Shown here one piece after another: positions 1 to 9,174 of a stretch of DNA of 44,474 bases. The notes below the pieces were generated by a model. The model did no database searches. It was not told the DNA's origin and saw only the letters and a list, made by a program, of their open reading frames with translations. The stretch's first letter is position 1. Every line of letters starts with the position of its first letter. A program made the position numbers and the translations under genes. The stretch comes from Ventosimonas gracilis (GTDB lineage: Bacteria; Pseudomonadota; Gammaproteobacteria; Pseudomonadales; Pseudomonadaceae), in the NCBI RefSeq assembly GCF_001580025.1, contig NZ_LSZO01000163.1:1-44474 (forward strand). The letters run 5' to 3'.

Positions 1-159
1 TGATTTTCGAACGTTTGAAGTACCTATTTTTACCAGTCATATCAGGAAGTTATCATGCCATAAAAACATGTTTGCTTCCTAAGACCCTATCTAAATATTC
101 TTCTGAGCGTTGCCGCCGCGCGATTCGCGTGTCAATGCGTTTTTACTGCCCTCCCCCAC
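1..159. other. Left-edge sequence without a recognisable gene
   Basis: No convincing coding sequence was found. The long rightward frame crossing this stretch is antisense to the DUF1289 gene and has no family features. The end of the stretch holds the left arm of a GC-rich hairpin that runs into the 3' end of that gene. The first ~120 bases are AT-rich and could be the non-coding flank of a gene outside the window. Confidence 0.5.
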
Positions 160-175
160 CTACGGGCTGGGGGAA
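151..175. repeat. GC-rich hairpin overlapping the stop of the DUF1289 gene
   Basis: CCCCCA at 153-158 pairs with TGGGGG at 168-173 around a 9-nt loop. The stop codon of the leftward DUF1289 gene lies in the loop. No T-run follows in either direction, so it is not a canonical terminator. It resembles the palindrome in which the esterase gene ends near 4235. Confidence 0.5.
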
Positions 176-609
176 AGGTAGCGCTGGTAATACGCCTCAG
201 ACAACGCAAAAAATTCCGTTTCAATCGCCTGATACAGTTCCGCTAAGTGCTGATGCTGTACGGATGGGCGCAGCGCCAAGCCGTAATCGGCAAGTGAAGC
301 TATCTGCCGCGCACGGCGGGCGAGCAGCGACCAAACCCAGCAGTAAGGCGATTGGGCCGCACAGAAACGAATGCCTTGCTGCACCAGTTGCTTTTGCAAA
401 AGTGCGCTATCGAATAACTCAAAACGCCGCTCGATTAATGGTGCCAGCAGTCTGTCCAAACGCTGCAACACCGCCTGTTTTTGTTCGTCGCTGTAGCCGT
501 TCCAGCCAATCACTTCATGATGAAAGCGCTTGCAGCCGCGGCAGATTAAATCGCCGTAAACGGTCGAGCACAGTCCAACACAGGGCGTTTTGGGGGAAAC
601 GGCAGACAT
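160..609 (-). CDS. DUF1289 family protein, probable Fe-S or zinc cysteine cluster
   Basis: A 149-residue protein starting with ATG. The N-terminus carries the DUF1289 signature: four cysteines in a C-x3-C ... C-x2-C pattern at about residues 10-26 (TPCVGLC ... CRGCKRF), followed by an acidic/aromatic stretch. Family members are small cytoplasmic proteins of unknown function that are often called Fe-S proteins on the strength of these cysteines. The ~90 residues after the motif are longer than in minimal DUF1289 proteins and I do not recognise them. The last codons and the TAG stop lie inside a GC-rich hairpin, so the C-terminus (SPSP) is encoded by that palindrome. The gene is divergent from acnB. 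The family call is good; the function is unknown. Confidence 0.8.
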   Translation of the reverse strand: MSAVSPKTPCVGLCSTVYGDLICRGCKRFHHEVIGWNGYSDEQKQAVLQRLDRLLAPLIERRFELFDSALLQKQLVQQGIRFCAAQSPYCWVWSLLARRARQIASLADYGLALRPSVQHQHLAELYQAIETEFFALSEAYYQRYLSPSP

Positions 610-833
610 AGGGCATTAAGTGCGAAGAAAACGCGATCATCATAAGTCAATTTGGGCTTTATGCCGCCTTGCGCTAAAATCTTGCGGCTTTGGCGGGCGC
701 AATACCTGCATAACGGTGCTTTGGCACTTTGCTGGACATTTTGCAAACCTGACATGCCTGACAACGGGTCAGAAAACCCCACCTTTCACCCACAAGGCGA
801 CGCGGTGGCGGAGTTTTTTGGCTTTTAACTGAT

Positions 834-852
834 GTCCCGAACCCCTTGGGAC
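834..852 (+). promoter_or_regulatory. Short hairpin just upstream of acnB
   Basis: GTCCC (834-838) and GGGAC (848-852) form a 5-bp stem with a 9-nt loop, ending about 20 nt before the acnB GTG. It could be a 5'-UTR structure near the ribosome-binding site. No regulator is identifiable. Confidence 0.3.
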
Positions 853-872
853 TGTTGATGAGGGTAATAACC

Positions 873-3482
873 GTGCTTGAAGCCTACCGTAACCACGTAA
901 AAGAACGCGCAGCGCTTGGCGTGCCACCGCAAGCGCTGTCCGCTGAGCAGACTGCTGCCTTGGTCGAACTGCTAAAAAATCCACCGGCTGGCGAGGCCGA
1001 TTTTCTGCTCGATTTAATTACCCACCGCGTCCCGCCGGGCGTGGATGAAGCCGCTTATGTCAAAGCCGGATTTTTATCGGCTATTGCCAAGGGCGAGACC
1101 AGCAGCCCGCTGCTTGATAAAAAACATGCGGTTAAATTGCTCGGCACCATGCAAGGCGGCTACAACATTGCCACTTTGGTGGAACTTTTGGATGACACCG
1201 AATTGGCCGAAGAGGCCGCCGCGCAGCTTAAGCACACGCTTTTGATGTTCGATGCCTTCCACGATGTCGCCGAACGCGCCAAAGCGGGCAATCCACAGGC
1301 CAAAGCCGTTCTTCAGTCTTGGGCAGACGGGCAGTGGTTTACCAGTCGCCCAGCGATTGCCGAAAAATACAGCCTGTGCGTGTTTAAAGTGCCTGGGGAA
1401 ACCAATACCGATGACCTGTCCCCCGCGCCGGACGCCTGGTCGCGCCCGGATATTCCCCTGCACGCGCTCGCCATGCTGAAAATGGCGCGTGAAGGTATCG
1501 AACCGGTACAGCCCGGCAGCGTCGGCCCGCTGAAACAAATCGAAGCGGTCAAGGCCAAAGGCTTTGCCGTCGCCTATGTCGGTGATGTGGTCGGTACCGG
1601 TTCTTCACGTAAATCCGCCACCAACTCGGTGCTCTGGTACTTTGGCGAGGACATCCCGTTTGTGCCGAACAAGCGCACCGGCGGCTTTTGCTTTGGCAAC
1701 AAGATTGCGCCGATTTTCTACAACACCATGGAAGATGCCGGTGCGCTGCCGATTGAATTTGATGTCAGCGGCCTCCAGATGGGCGATCTGATTGACGTTT
1801 ACCCTTTTGCGGGCAAAGTCTGTCGCCACAATTCGGACGAAGTGATTACCACTTTCGCCCTGAAAACCCCGGTACTGCTCGATGAAGTACGCGCCGGTGG
1901 CCGTATCCCGCTGATTATCGGCCGCGGCCTGACTGAAAAAGCCCGCGCTGAATTAGATCTGCCTCCGTCGGATTTATTCCAGCAGCCGGAACATCCGGCG
2001 CAAAGCCAAAAAGGCTTTACCCTGGCACAAAAAATGGTCGGTCGCGCTTGCGGCCTGCCAGAAGGACGCGGCGTGCGCCCGGGCGCTTACTGCGAGCCGA
2101 AGATGACCACCGTCGGCAGCCAAGACACCACAGGTCCGATGACCCGAGATGAGCTGAAAGACCTCGCTTGCCTGGGTTTTTCCGCAGACCTGGTGATGCA
2201 GTCGTTCTGCCACACGGCGGCCTATCCCAAACCGATTGACGTACAAACCCAGCACACATTGCCGGACTTTATCCGTAACCGTGGCGGCGTATCGCTGCGC
2301 CCGGGCGACGGCATTATCCATAGCTGGCTGAACCGCATGCTGCTGCCCGATACCGTAGGCACCGGCGGCGATTCGCACACGCGCTTTCCGCTGGGGATTT
2401 CCTTTCCGGCAGGCTCTGGCCTGGTCGCCTTTGCCGCCGCTACCGGCGTGATGCCGCTGGATATGCCCGAATCCGTTCTGGTGCGCTTTAAAGGCAAGAT
2501 GCAGCCCGGCATTACCCTGCGCGACCTGGTGCACGCCATTCCCTACTACGCCATCAAAGCGGGTCTTTTGACGGTGGAAAAACAGGGCAAGAAAAACATC
2601 TTCTCGGGTCGCATTCTGGAAATCGAAGGCTTAAACGATTTAACCGTCGAGCAAGCTTTTGAATTGTCCGATGCTTCTGCCGAACGTTCGGCCGCCGGTT
2701 GCACCATCAAACTGCCGGAGTCAGCGATTGCCGAATACCTGCGCTCAAACATCACCTTGCTGCGCTGGATGATTAGCGAAGGTTACGGCGACGCCCGCAC
2801 CATCGAGCGCCGCGCCCGCGCGATGGAGGCTTGGCTGGCCAAACCCACACTGCTCGAAGCCGATAGCGACGCCGAATACGCCGCCGTTATCGAGATTGAC
2901 CTGGCCGAAGTCACGCAGCCCATTCTCTGTGCGCCCAATGACCCGGACGACGCTAGGCTTTTATCCGAAGTCGCAGGCGATAGCATCGATGAGGTGTTTA
3001 TCGGCTCGTGCATGACCAATATCGGCCACTTCCGCGCCGCCGGAAAACTCCTGGAAAAAGTCAAAGGCAGCATTCCTACGCGCCTGTGGCTGGTACCGCC
3101 GACCAAGATGGATCAGCATCAGCTGACCGAAGAAGGCTACTACAGCATCTACGGCAAAGCCGGTGCGCGGATGGAAATGCCCGGCTGCTCGCTCTGTATG
3201 GGCAACCAGGCACGGGTCAAAGCCGGTAGCACGGTGGTTTCCACCTCCACGCGCAACTTCCCCAATCGCTTGGGCGACGGTGCCAATGTCTATCTGGCCT
3301 CGGCGGAGCTGGCCTCGGTCGCCTCGATTATCGGCAGACTGCCCACGGTTGCGGAGTACCTGGAGTACGCCCGCGATATTGACAGCATGTCGGCCGACAT
3401 CTATCGCTACCTGTCGTTCGACCAGATTGCAGACTTTCGCGAATCCGCCGCCAAAGCGAAAATCCCGGCACTGGAAGTCTAA
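873..3482 (+). CDS. acnB: Bifunctional aconitate hydratase 2 / 2-methylisocitrate dehydratase
   Basis: AcnB interconverts citrate and isocitrate in the TCA cycle and also hydrates 2-methyl-cis-aconitate in the methylcitrate cycle. The 869-residue product matches the usual length (~865). It has the AcnB order: an N-terminal HEAT-like domain ([29 protein letters not shown]), the swivelling domain, then the [4Fe-4S] core. Cluster cysteines are visible in SFCHTAAYP and in [11 protein letters not shown] near the C-terminus. The frame is open from a TTG at 846 and an ATG at 858, but the family N-terminus (M/V-LEAYR) and an AGGG eight bases upstream favour GTG at 873. A hairpin terminator follows. 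AcnB is cytoplasmic, and its apo-form is an RNA-binding iron sensor in other bacteria. Confidence 0.97.
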   Translation: MLEAYRNHVKERAALGVPPQALSAEQTAALVELLKNPPAGEADFLLDLITHRVPPGVDEAAYVKAGFLSAIAKGETSSPLLDKKHAVKLLGTMQGGYNIATLVELLDDTELAEEAAAQLKHTLLMFDAFHDVAERAKAGNPQAKAVLQSWADGQWFTSRPAIAEKYSLCVFKVPGETNTDDLSPAPDAWSRPDIPLHALAMLKMAREGIEPVQPGSVGPLKQIEAVKAKGFAVAYVGDVVGTGSSRKSATNSVLWYFGEDIPFVPNKRTGGFCFGNKIAPIFYNTMEDAGALPIEFDVSGLQMGDLIDVYPFAGKVCRHNSDEVITTFALKTPVLLDEVRAGGRIPLIIGRGLTEKARAELDLPPSDLFQQPEHPAQSQKGFTLAQKMVGRACGLPEGRGVRPGAYCEPKMTTVGSQDTTGPMTRDELKDLACLGFSADLVMQSFCHTAAYPKPIDVQTQHTLPDFIRNRGGVSLRPGDGIIHSWLNRMLLPDTVGTGGDSHTRFPLGISFPAGSGLVAFAAATGVMPLDMPESVLVRFKGKMQPGITLRDLVHAIPYYAIKAGLLTVEKQGKKNIFSGRILEIEGLNDLTVEQAFELSDASAERSAAGCTIKLPESAIAEYLRSNITLLRWMISEGYGDARTIERRARAMEAWLAKPTLLEADSDAEYAAVIEIDLAEVTQPILCAPNDPDDARLLSEVAGDSIDEVFIGSCMTNIGHFRAAGKLLEKVKGSIPTRLWLVPPTKMDQHQLTEEGYYSIYGKAGARMEMPGCSLCMGNQARVKAGSTVVSTSTRNFPNRLGDGANVYLASAELASVASIIGRLPTVAEYLEYARDIDSMSADIYRYLSFDQIADFRESAAKAKIPALEV

Positions 3483-3530
3483 AGGGCTGGGGAAGGCAAA
3501 ACACCGCACGATATTCCACCAACCACCCTG

Positions 3531-3554
3531 CCCCGCCTTTGCGCGGGGCTTTTG
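3531..3554 (+). terminator. Probable rho-independent terminator of acnB
   Basis: CCCCGC (3531-3536) pairs with GCGGGG (3543-3548) around a 6-nt loop, followed by CTTTTG. It lies 50 nt after the acnB stop. The short T-run makes it moderate in strength. Confidence 0.6.
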
Positions 3555-3568
3555 CTATTGGACAAACC

Positions 3569-4237
3569 ATGACCGAACCTCTGATTATCGAACCCAGCCA
3601 ACCCGCCGACTCCGCCGTTATCTGGCTACACGGCCTGGGCGCAGACCGCTTTGACTTTGAACCGGTCGCCCGTTTGCTGGGACAACATTTGCCAAGCACC
3701 CGCTTTATCCTGCCGCAAGCGCCCACTCGTCCAGTGACCTTTAACATGGGTCACGCCATGCCAAGCTGGTATGACATCCTCGCCCTCGACGGCAGCGAGC
3801 GCGCCATTAACCCGGCGGATTTGGAAGCATCCAGTGAAACCCTTATCGCGCTGATAAACGCCCAGCAACAAAGCGGCATAGACAGCAAACGCATTGTTTT
3901 AGCCGGATTTTCCCAAGGCGGCGCGGTCGTCCTGCACACGGCACTACTGCGCTTTGACGAAAAGCTCGCGGGCGTACTGGCATTATCGACCTACGCCCCG
4001 ACCTTTAATGCCGAAACTCAGTTTGCTGAAAGCAAGCAAAACCTGCCGGTGCTGTGCATGCACGGCAGCGAAGATGCCGTACTGCCCATCAGCATGGGAC
4101 GTGCTGTCTACGACAAACTCAGCGAACAAGGCATAAAAGCAAACTGGCGCGACTACCCAATGGGGCATGAAGTGCGCCCCGAACAACTGCGCGATATTTT
4201 GGATTGGTTAAAAAATACCCTCCCCTCTCTCCCATAA
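3569..4237 (+). CDS. Alpha/beta-hydrolase carboxylesterase (phospholipase/carboxylesterase family)
   Basis: A 222-residue cytoplasmic serine hydrolase of the small bacterial carboxylesterase/acyl-protein thioesterase-like family (as in P. fluorescens esterase II). The triad is visible: Ser115 in GFSQGG, Asp169 in HGSEDAVLP and His200 in MGHEV. The oxyanion-region motif HGLGA is at residues 21-25. The frame is open from a TTG at 3539 inside the acnB terminator, but the ATG at 3569 gives the family N-terminus. Such enzymes hydrolyse short-chain esters; the natural substrate cannot be read from sequence. The last six residues (TLPSLP) and the TAA stop are encoded by an intergenic-type palindrome, so the C-terminal tail has probably been altered by a repeat insertion. 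Confidence 0.88.
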   Translation: MTEPLIIEPSQPADSAVIWLHGLGADRFDFEPVARLLGQHLPSTRFILPQAPTRPVTFNMGHAMPSWYDILALDGSERAINPADLEASSETLIALINAQQQSGIDSKRIVLAGFSQGGAVVLHTALLRFDEKLAGVLALSTYAPTFNAETQFAESKQNLPVLCMHGSEDAVLPISMGRAVYDKLSEQGIKANWRDYPMGHEVRPEQLRDILDWLKNTLPSLP

Positions 4238-4252
4238 ATGGGCGAGAGGGTA
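4216..4252. repeat. REP-like palindrome containing the esterase stop codon
   Basis: CTCTCCC (4227-4233), loop ATAAAT, then GGGCGAGAG (4240-4248), with outer flanks TACCC and GGGTA also complementary. The stop codon of the esterase is in the loop. A degenerate relative with the same ATAAAT loop occurs near 40126. Confidence 0.6.
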
Positions 4253-4274
4253 CAAGCAAGGCGCGCTGATTGAC

Positions 4275-4296
4275 TCGCCCGCATGCGGGAGGAGGC
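4275..4296. repeat. REP-like palindrome, CCCGC-AT-GCGGG core
   Basis: The core CCCGCATGCGGG at 4278-4289 is a perfect palindrome, flanked by ACTCG and AGGAGG. The same CCCGC-NN-GCGGG core recurs at 9051, 19619 and 31132. It lies just past the 3' end of ssb, where it could stabilise or end the leftward transcript, although no T-run follows. Confidence 0.55.
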
Positions 4297-4298
4297 GA

Positions 4299-4790
4299 TT
4301 AGAACGGAATATCGTCGTCAAAGCTGTCGTAATCGGCAGCGGGTGGCGGTTCGGGCGCTTGCCTTTGGGCGGCAGCAGGTGCCGGGCGATTTTCACGCGG
4401 CGGCGATTGACGGGCGGCGGGCGGGCGGTTGCCGCCGTCGTCATTACGAGAGCCCAGCATCTGCATTTGCCCACCGATATCGACTATCACCTCGGTGGTG
4501 TAACGGTCTTGCCCGTCCTGGCCTTGCCATTTGCGCGTTTGCAGGCGGCCTTCCACGTAGACTTGCGAGCCTTTGCGCAGGTATTCACCGGCAATTTCCG
4601 CAAGCTTGCCGAAAAACACCACGCGGTGCCATTCCGTGCGTTCTTGGCGCTGGCCGGTTTGCTTGTCGTTCCAACTGTCGCTGGTGGCGATGCTGATATT
4701 GGTGACGGCGTTGCCGTTGGGCAGGTAGCGGGTTTCCGGGTCGCCGCCGACATTGCCGACCAGAATGACTTTATTGACCCCACGCGCCAT
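4299..4790 (-). CDS. ssb: Single-stranded DNA-binding protein
   Basis: A 163-residue SSB. Residues 1-110 form the OB-fold ([15 protein letters not shown] at the start, then [28 protein letters not shown]). A flexible Gly/Pro/Ala/Gln-rich linker follows, and the protein ends in the acidic tip DSFDDDIPF that docks replication and repair partners. It binds ssDNA as a tetramer in replication, recombination and repair. It lies two bases after the YajR-like transporter gene on the same strand, an adjacency also seen in pseudomonads. The length and the DDIPF end show the gene is intact. Confidence 0.97.
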   Translation of the reverse strand: MARGVNKVILVGNVGGDPETRYLPNGNAVTNISIATSDSWNDKQTGQRQERTEWHRVVFFGKLAEIAGEYLRKGSQVYVEGRLQTRKWQGQDGQDRYTTEVIVDIGGQMQMLGSRNDDGGNRPPAARQSPPRENRPAPAAAQRQAPEPPPAADYDSFDDDIPF

Positions 4791-4792
4791 GT

Positions 4793-6199
4793 TTATTTCT
4801 CCCAGACTGGTTTTTTCGCATTTGACGAAGCGGCTTCAATCATTTGTTCGATAGTGCTTCGCTGAGTTTGTTGAATATCCACTTTGATATAAAGCGCCGC
4901 TTCTTCTGTCGCCAGCAAGACATCGGCAACGCCGGGCAATCTGCGCAAACGTGCTTGAAGACTGCTGTCTTGCAGCGCTACGGGTGAAAGCGGCAGGCAC
5001 AGGCTGGTGACATAGGGCGGCGTTTGCATGGTAGCAGCAAATATCAGCCAGAGTGCGCAAAATCCCGCCGCACCCCAAAACACCGCCGCCGTGCCGCCGT
5101 GCGAGAGCAGCCAGCCCGCCAGTACGCCGCCAATGGCTATACCCAAAAACTGGCAGGTTGCGTAAATGCCCATTGCCGTGCCTTTGCCGCCCAGCGGGGC
5201 GAGTTTGCTGACCAGTGAGGGCAGCGAGGCTTCCAGCAGATTAAACGCCGTAAAAAACAGCACCGCGCAGGCGACCAAGCTTTGCAGATTTGAGCCAAAG
5301 CCCCAGAAAAACAGCTCACAGCCTAACAAAAGAACCACGCTCAAAGGCAGCACCTTTTGCATTTGCCGCTTTTTTTCGGCAACAATCAAAAACGGCAGCA
5401 TGGCAAAAAAACCAATCAACAATGCCGAAAGATAAACCCACCAGTGCTGTTCGCGCGGCAGCTTTCCGGCGCCTTCCAAGGCCAGTGGCAAGCCGACAAA
5501 GGTCGCCATCAATACGGCATGCAGGCTGAATATCCCCAGATTAAGGCGCAGTAACTCAGGGTGCTTTAAAGTCGGCAGCCAGTTACTGCGCGCTAGCTGC
5601 GTTTCGCGCAAATGCTGCGCTTTGGCGGGTGTGGGCACCCACAAGGCGACAATCAACAGACCGAGCAAGGCCAAAAGCGCGGTCGCCCAAAACAGGCCGG
5701 AAAGTCCAAAAGCGCTCGCCAGCAAGGGACCTGCGACCATTGCTACGGCAAAAGCGAGACCAATACTCATGCCAAACATGGCCATTGCCTTACTGCGGTG
5801 CTGCTCGCGCGTGACATCAGCCAGCAGCGCCATCACCGCCGCGGAAATCGCACCCGCGCCCTGCACTATTCGACCGCCAATCACGCCCCAGATGGTTTCG
5901 GCATTGGCCGCCAGCACGGAACCGGCCAAAAACAATAAAAGACCTGCGTAGATAATCGGCTTGCGGCCGATGCGGTCTGAAAGCATGCCAAAGGGAATTT
6001 GCAGCAGCGCCTGGGAAATCCCGTAACCGCCAATGGCAAAGCCTATCAAGGTTGCGCTCGCGCCCGGCAGCTCCATACCGTAAGTGGCGAGCACCGGCAG
6101 CACCATAAACATGCCCATCAGGCGAAAGGCAAAGACCAGCGCCAGCGCGGCGGTTCCCCGTGTTTCGCCTGCACTCATGCGCTCATCACGCCCCTGCAT
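4793..6199 (-). CDS. YajR-like MFS transporter with C-terminal ferredoxin-fold domain
   Basis: An inner-membrane protein of about 468 residues with twelve hydrophobic segments of the major facilitator superfamily. It resembles E. coli YajR closely over its whole length: [20 protein letters not shown], then [12 protein letters not shown] (motif A), then a C-terminal soluble part ending in [12 protein letters not shown] that corresponds to the YAM domain. YajR is a proton-driven efflux carrier of uncertain substrate. The frame is open from TTG at 6238. ATG at 6199 is chosen here; ATG at 6178 (MSAGETRG) is a realistic alternative that matches the family start equally well. It is co-directional with ssb and probably co-transcribed. 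Confidence 0.88.
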   Translation of the reverse strand: MQGRDERMSAGETRGTAALALVFAFRLMGMFMVLPVLATYGMELPGASATLIGFAIGGYGISQALLQIPFGMLSDRIGRKPIIYAGLLLFLAGSVLAANAETIWGVIGGRIVQGAGAISAAVMALLADVTREQHRSKAMAMFGMSIGLAFAVAMVAGPLLASAFGLSGLFWATALLALLGLLIVALWVPTPAKAQHLRETQLARSNWLPTLKHPELLRLNLGIFSLHAVLMATFVGLPLALEGAGKLPREQHWWVYLSALLIGFFAMLPFLIVAEKKRQMQKVLPLSVVLLLGCELFFWGFGSNLQSLVACAVLFFTAFNLLEASLPSLVSKLAPLGGKGTAMGIYATCQFLGIAIGGVLAGWLLSHGGTAAVFWGAAGFCALWLIFAATMQTPPYVTSLCLPLSPVALQDSSLQARLRRLPGVADVLLATEEAALYIKVDIQQTQRSTIEQMIEAASSNAKKPVWEK

Positions 6200-6320
6200 A
6201 GCCGTTTTCCGCTTAAAAAATGTGAACAATTTTAGCAAGCCAAAGGCGGCTTAGGCAGGCGGTGCCATGTCGCAATCGACAGGCTTTTGTACGCCCCAGA
6301 GGGCGGAGAGAGGGTAAAAC

Positions 6321-6397
6321 TGGCGCGCCCAGCAGGACTCGAACCTGCAACCGCCCGCTTAGAAGGCGGGTGCTCTATCCGATTGAGCTATGGGCGC
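6321..6397 (-). tRNA. tRNA-Arg (anticodon TCT)
   Basis: On the minus strand a 77-nt tRNA folds with acceptor GCGCCCA/TGGGCGC, discriminator G and an encoded CCA (plus-strand TGG at 6321). The anticodon stem CCCGC/GCGGG encloses the loop CTTCTAA, giving anticodon TCT, which reads AGA/AGG arginine codons. The T-arm GGTTCGAGTCC is normal. It is not followed by an integrase or by a duplicated 3' end within the window, so there is no sign that it served as an attachment site here. Confidence 0.96.
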
Positions 6398-6428
6398 TTT
6401 GCTGATGTTGCCAAAAGCAAGGCGGGCA

Positions 6429-6457
6429 ATCTTACGGGGGCGCTAAAAATCAGGCAA
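6429..6457 (-). promoter_or_regulatory. Candidate sigma-70 promoter of tRNA-Arg
   Basis: On the minus strand TTGCCT (-35, 6452-6457) is separated by exactly 17 nt from TAAGAT (-10, 6429-6434) and followed by a GC-rich discriminator, as expected of a stringently controlled tRNA promoter. It lies about 30 nt before the tRNA 5' end. Confidence 0.5.
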
Positions 6458-6519
6458 GACATTTGCCGCATGGCGTGGTTAACTCAACGTCCATTTTTTA
6501 ACTAAAAAGGAGTTTGGCC

Positions 6520-7023
6520 ATGACGTCCATCACCTTGCGCGGCAATCCGCTGCAAATTGACGGCACTTTGCCCCAAGTTGGCCAAAGCGCACCGGCTTTT
6601 AGTTTGGTCAATAAAGACTTGGCCGATGTCACGCTTAAGGATTTTGCCGGAAGGCGCAAAGTGCTCAATATCTTCCCCAGCATCGACACGCCGACTTGCG
6701 CCACTTCGGTTCGCCGCTTTAACGAAGAGGCGGCGCACGGTAACGCAGTAGTGCTCTGTATTTCCGCCGATTTACCCTTTGCCCAATCGCGTTTTTGTGC
6801 CAGCGAAGGTTTAAGCCATGTGCAGTGTTTATCTACCCTGCGTGACACCGCATTTGCCCGCAATTACGGCGTTGCCATTACTAGCGGTGCACTGCGCGGC
6901 CTTTGTGCTCGTGCAGTATTGGTACTAGATGAAGAAAACCGCGTGCTGCACAGTGAATTAGTCGCTGAATTAGGTAATGAACCTGATTATACCGCCGCAT
7001 TAACCGCGCTTAAATCACGCTAA
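6520..7023 (+). CDS. tpx: Thiol peroxidase (atypical 2-Cys peroxiredoxin)
   Basis: Tpx reduces hydrogen peroxide and organic, especially lipid, hydroperoxides with thioredoxin as donor. The 167-residue protein has the peroxidatic Cys60 in DTPTCATSV and the resolving Cys93 in RFCASEG, the spacing used by Tpx. The start at ATG 6520 is preceded by AAAGGAG seven bases away; an upstream TTG at 6514 overlaps that site and is rejected. It is followed after 20 bases by uppP on the same strand, so co-transcription is possible. No OxyR-type site was recognised upstream. Confidence 0.95.
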   Translation: MTSITLRGNPLQIDGTLPQVGQSAPAFSLVNKDLADVTLKDFAGRRKVLNIFPSIDTPTCATSVRRFNEEAAHGNAVVLCISADLPFAQSRFCASEGLSHVQCLSTLRDTAFARNYGVAITSGALRGLCARAVLVLDEENRVLHSELVAELGNEPDYTAALTALKSR

Positions 7024-7043
7024 ATTAACCCAAGAGGATAGGC

Positions 7044-7871
7044 ATGGATTTATGGACTGCCGCGCAAGCATTACTGCTCGGCATGGTGGAAGGTTTAACC
7101 GAATTTTTGCCCATTTCCAGTACCGGCCATCAGATTATCGTGGCCGATTTAATGGATTTTACCGGCGAGCGGGCGAACGCATTTAATATCATTATTCAAC
7201 TCGCGGCAATACTGGCCGTGGTATTTGAGTTTCGCCGTAAAATTCTAAGCACGGTGATGGATTTACCAGGTGAGCGCAGTGCGCAGCGTTTTACCTTCAA
7301 CCTGTTTATCGCGTTTTTACCGGCAGCACTACTTGGCGTATTGTTTGCGGATTTAATCCATCAGTATTTATTTAATCCGATAACCGTTGCCAGTGCGCTG
7401 GTGATTGGCGGGATTATTATGCTGTGGGCAGAACGGCGCAAGCATCAGGTGCATTGCCAGCAAGTCGATAATATGAGTTGGCAGGATGCACTGAAAATCG
7501 GCTTTGCGCAGTGTTTGGCGATGATTCCAGGCACTTCACGTTCGGCAGCCACCATTATTGGCGGATTACTCTTTGGTCTGTCACGACAAGCGGCGACCGA
7601 GTTCTCTTTTTTTCTTGCCATGCCCACCATGTTGGGCGCGGCGGTTTATTCAGGCTATAAATACCGTGAATTATTTACGCTCGATGATTTGCCGGTATTT
7701 ATACTGGGTTTTATCACTTCCTTTATCTTTGCCATGATTGCCGTGCGCAGCCTGCTTAAATTTATTGCCAATCACAGTTACGCCGCTTTTGCCTGGTATC
7801 GCATTGCTTTTGGCGGGTTCATTTTATTGACCTGGCAACTGAGTTTAATTGATTGGAGCACTGCACAATAA
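7044..7871 (+). CDS. uppP: Undecaprenyl-diphosphatase (UppP/BacA)
   Basis: A 275-residue polytopic inner-membrane enzyme that dephosphorylates undecaprenyl pyrophosphate, recycling the lipid carrier for peptidoglycan and O-antigen synthesis; overproduction gives bacitracin resistance in other bacteria. The family motifs are present: [14 protein letters not shown] near residues 13-26 and [10 protein letters not shown] around residue 170. AAGAGGAT sits before the ATG. The last 20 bases lie upstream of the start of the next small gene without overlap if that gene begins at its ATG (7877). The base composition looks somewhat AT-richer than acnB. Confidence 0.96.
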   Translation: MDLWTAAQALLLGMVEGLTEFLPISSTGHQIIVADLMDFTGERANAFNIIIQLAAILAVVFEFRRKILSTVMDLPGERSAQRFTFNLFIAFLPAALLGVLFADLIHQYLFNPITVASALVIGGIIMLWAERRKHQVHCQQVDNMSWQDALKIGFAQCLAMIPGTSRSAATIIGGLLFGLSRQAATEFSFFLAMPTMLGAAVYSGYKYRELFTLDDLPVFILGFITSFIFAMIAVRSLLKFIANHSYAAFAWYRIAFGGFILLTWQLSLIDWSTAQ

Positions 7872-7876
7872 ATAAC

Positions 7877-8254
7877 ATGAAAAGCCCGATACTTTGGCTT
7901 GGCTTGCTGGCATTGCCGATAGTGGCATTTTCCTCTGAGCCGGCTTGTATTTACAGCGACCGTTTATTGCGCTGCACCGATGGCGCAGGCGGTTATTATG
8001 CAATGGCGCAGCAGGGCAAGGATTTATTCTTGCGTGGACAAGAGGGTGCGAGCGGCCTTTATTGGGTACAAACCAACAGCGAGTACGGGCGCTTGCAGTT
8101 TTTTAGCGGAATTTCCAGCGACGGAAAGGTTTGGAGCGGTATCAGCCGCCGTTTTGGCTGGAATCAAATCAGCCGTTTTTCGACTTCAGACGGGCAAAAT
8201 AACCGCCTGTCTTGTAATCCTGTCAGCGGCTGCGAATATGGAGAACGCCGATGA
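7877..8254 (+). CDS. Small secreted protein of unknown function
   Basis: A 125-residue product with a clear N-terminal signal peptide (MKSPILWLGLLALPIVAFSSEP, cleavage probably after the serines). The mature part is rich in Gly, Ser and aromatic residues, with four cysteines that may form two disulfides (ACIY..LLRCTD near the start, LSCNPVSGCEYG at the end). I do not recognise a family. The ATG at 7877 is preferred over an in-frame TTG at 7853 that would destroy the signal peptide. It overlaps the next gene by 4 nt (ATGA), suggesting translational coupling with the exported hydrolase. Confidence 0.75.
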   Translation: MKSPILWLGLLALPIVAFSSEPACIYSDRLLRCTDGAGGYYAMAQQGKDLFLRGQEGASGLYWVQTNSEYGRLQFFSGISSDGKVWSGISRRFGWNQISRFSTSDGQNNRLSCNPVSGCEYGERR

Positions 8255-9030
8255 ACAAGACATTACTGACTTTATTATTGGCATGGGCCACTTTTAGCGA
8301 GGCCGCCATGCGTACCGATAATTTGACCTATCAAGTCGATGGCAACGCTTTTGAAGGCGTTTTGGTCTATGACGATGCGGTTAATAACGCCCGCCCTGCC
8401 CTGTTGATGGCACCCAATTGGCTGGGTGTTACTGCCGCTGCGGTGGAACAAGCCAAGCTGATTGCAGGTTCCACTTATGTGATTTTTGTGGCTGACCTGT
8501 ACGGCAAGGATGTACGCCCAAGCGATGCCAGCGAAGCCCGCGCCGCCGTGGGCAAAGCACGCAGCGATATTCCCGCGCTGCGCCGCCGCCTGCAAGCCGC
8601 AGCAAACCTGCTGCAAACACAGGACAAAGCGCCGCTTTTGGCGGGGAAAATGGGCGCGATTGGCTTTTGCTTTGGCGGCGGCGCAGTGCTGGAATTGGCG
8701 CGTTCCGGCGCAGCACTGAGCGCTTTCGTGTCCTTCCACGGTAATTTGGATACGCCCAATCCGGCCGATGCAGCCAATATTAAAGCGCCGGTTCTGGTGC
8801 TGCATGGCGCGGATGACCCGGCCGTACCACCCGCTCAGGTCGAAGGCTTTATTGCTGAAATGCGAGAGGGCAAGGTGGACTGGCAATTGGTTAGCTACGG
8901 CGGCGCGGTGCATTCTTTTACTGACCCCGATGCCAATAATCCCGGTAGTAATGAATATCATCCTATCGTGGCCAGACGCGCTTATCAGGCGATGAATAAT
9001 CTACTGGAGGAAATATTTTCAGCGCATTAG
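8251..9030 (+). CDS. Exported dienelactone hydrolase family protein
   Basis: A 259-residue alpha/beta hydrolase of the dienelactone hydrolase family. The nucleophile is Cys140 in GFCFGGG, with Asp188/189 in LHGADDPAVPP and His221 in GAVHSF completing a Cys-Asp-His triad. Unlike the cytoplasmic catabolic enzyme it begins with a hydrophobic signal-like segment (residues 1-19, ending SEAAM), implying a periplasmic location. No chlorocatechol genes are nearby, so a role in aromatic degradation is not supported. Exported members are common and uncharacterised. It is translationally coupled to the preceding small secreted protein, which may be a functional partner. Confidence 0.85.
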   Translation: MNKTLLTLLLAWATFSEAAMRTDNLTYQVDGNAFEGVLVYDDAVNNARPALLMAPNWLGVTAAAVEQAKLIAGSTYVIFVADLYGKDVRPSDASEARAAVGKARSDIPALRRRLQAAANLLQTQDKAPLLAGKMGAIGFCFGGGAVLELARSGAALSAFVSFHGNLDTPNPADAANIKAPVLVLHGADDPAVPPAQVEGFIAEMREGKVDWQLVSYGGAVHSFTDPDANNPGSNEYHPIVARRAYQAMNNLLEEIFSAH

Positions 9031-9044
9031 TGGTGATCTCTTTG

Positions 9045-9071
9045 CCCTCTCCCGCAAGCGGGCGGGGGGAG
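9045..9071. repeat. REP-like palindrome, CCCGC-AA-GCGGG core
   Basis: The core CCCGCAAGCGGG at 9051-9062 is flanked by CCCTCT and CGGGGGGAG. It begins 15 bases after the dienelactone hydrolase stop and belongs to the same family as the elements at 4278, 19619 and 31132. Confidence 0.55.
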
Positions 9072-9093
9072 CAAACAATCACATTGCTTGCAT

Positions 9094-9123
9094 AAAAAAG
9101 GAAGGCTAATTAGCCTTCCCCCG
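9094..9123 (-). terminator. Rho-independent terminator for the coiled-coil gene
   Basis: GGAAGGCTAATTAGCCTTCC at 9100-9119 is a perfect 20-nt palindrome. Read on the minus strand it is followed immediately by TTTTTT, the classic terminator layout, about 55 nt after the stop of the leftward coiled-coil gene. In the plus direction there is only a weak ATAAAAA afterwards. Confidence 0.8.
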
Positions 9124-9174
9124 ATAAAAAGCCCCGCGAAGACGGGTGGCGGATAAGACGATCAAAACGAAAGG

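Noticed and set aside
15-611. A 198-codon rightward open frame at the left edge
   Set aside because: It is antisense to the well-supported DUF1289 gene, has no family features and is rich in Pro/Arg/Ser as expected of a shadow frame.
546-872. Possible small genes between the DUF1289 gene and acnB (both strands have 70-78 codon frames)
   Set aside because: No ribosome-binding sites, no family features, and the frames overlap neighbouring genes; the stretch is better read as divergent promoter region.
1974-2534. A 186-codon leftward open frame inside acnB
   Set aside because: Shadow of the aconitase frame; GC-rich codons suppress stops on the opposite strand.
6321-6520. tRNA-Arg as an integration site for a genomic island
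   Set aside because: No integrase, no direct repeat of the tRNA 3' end and only core genes nearby.
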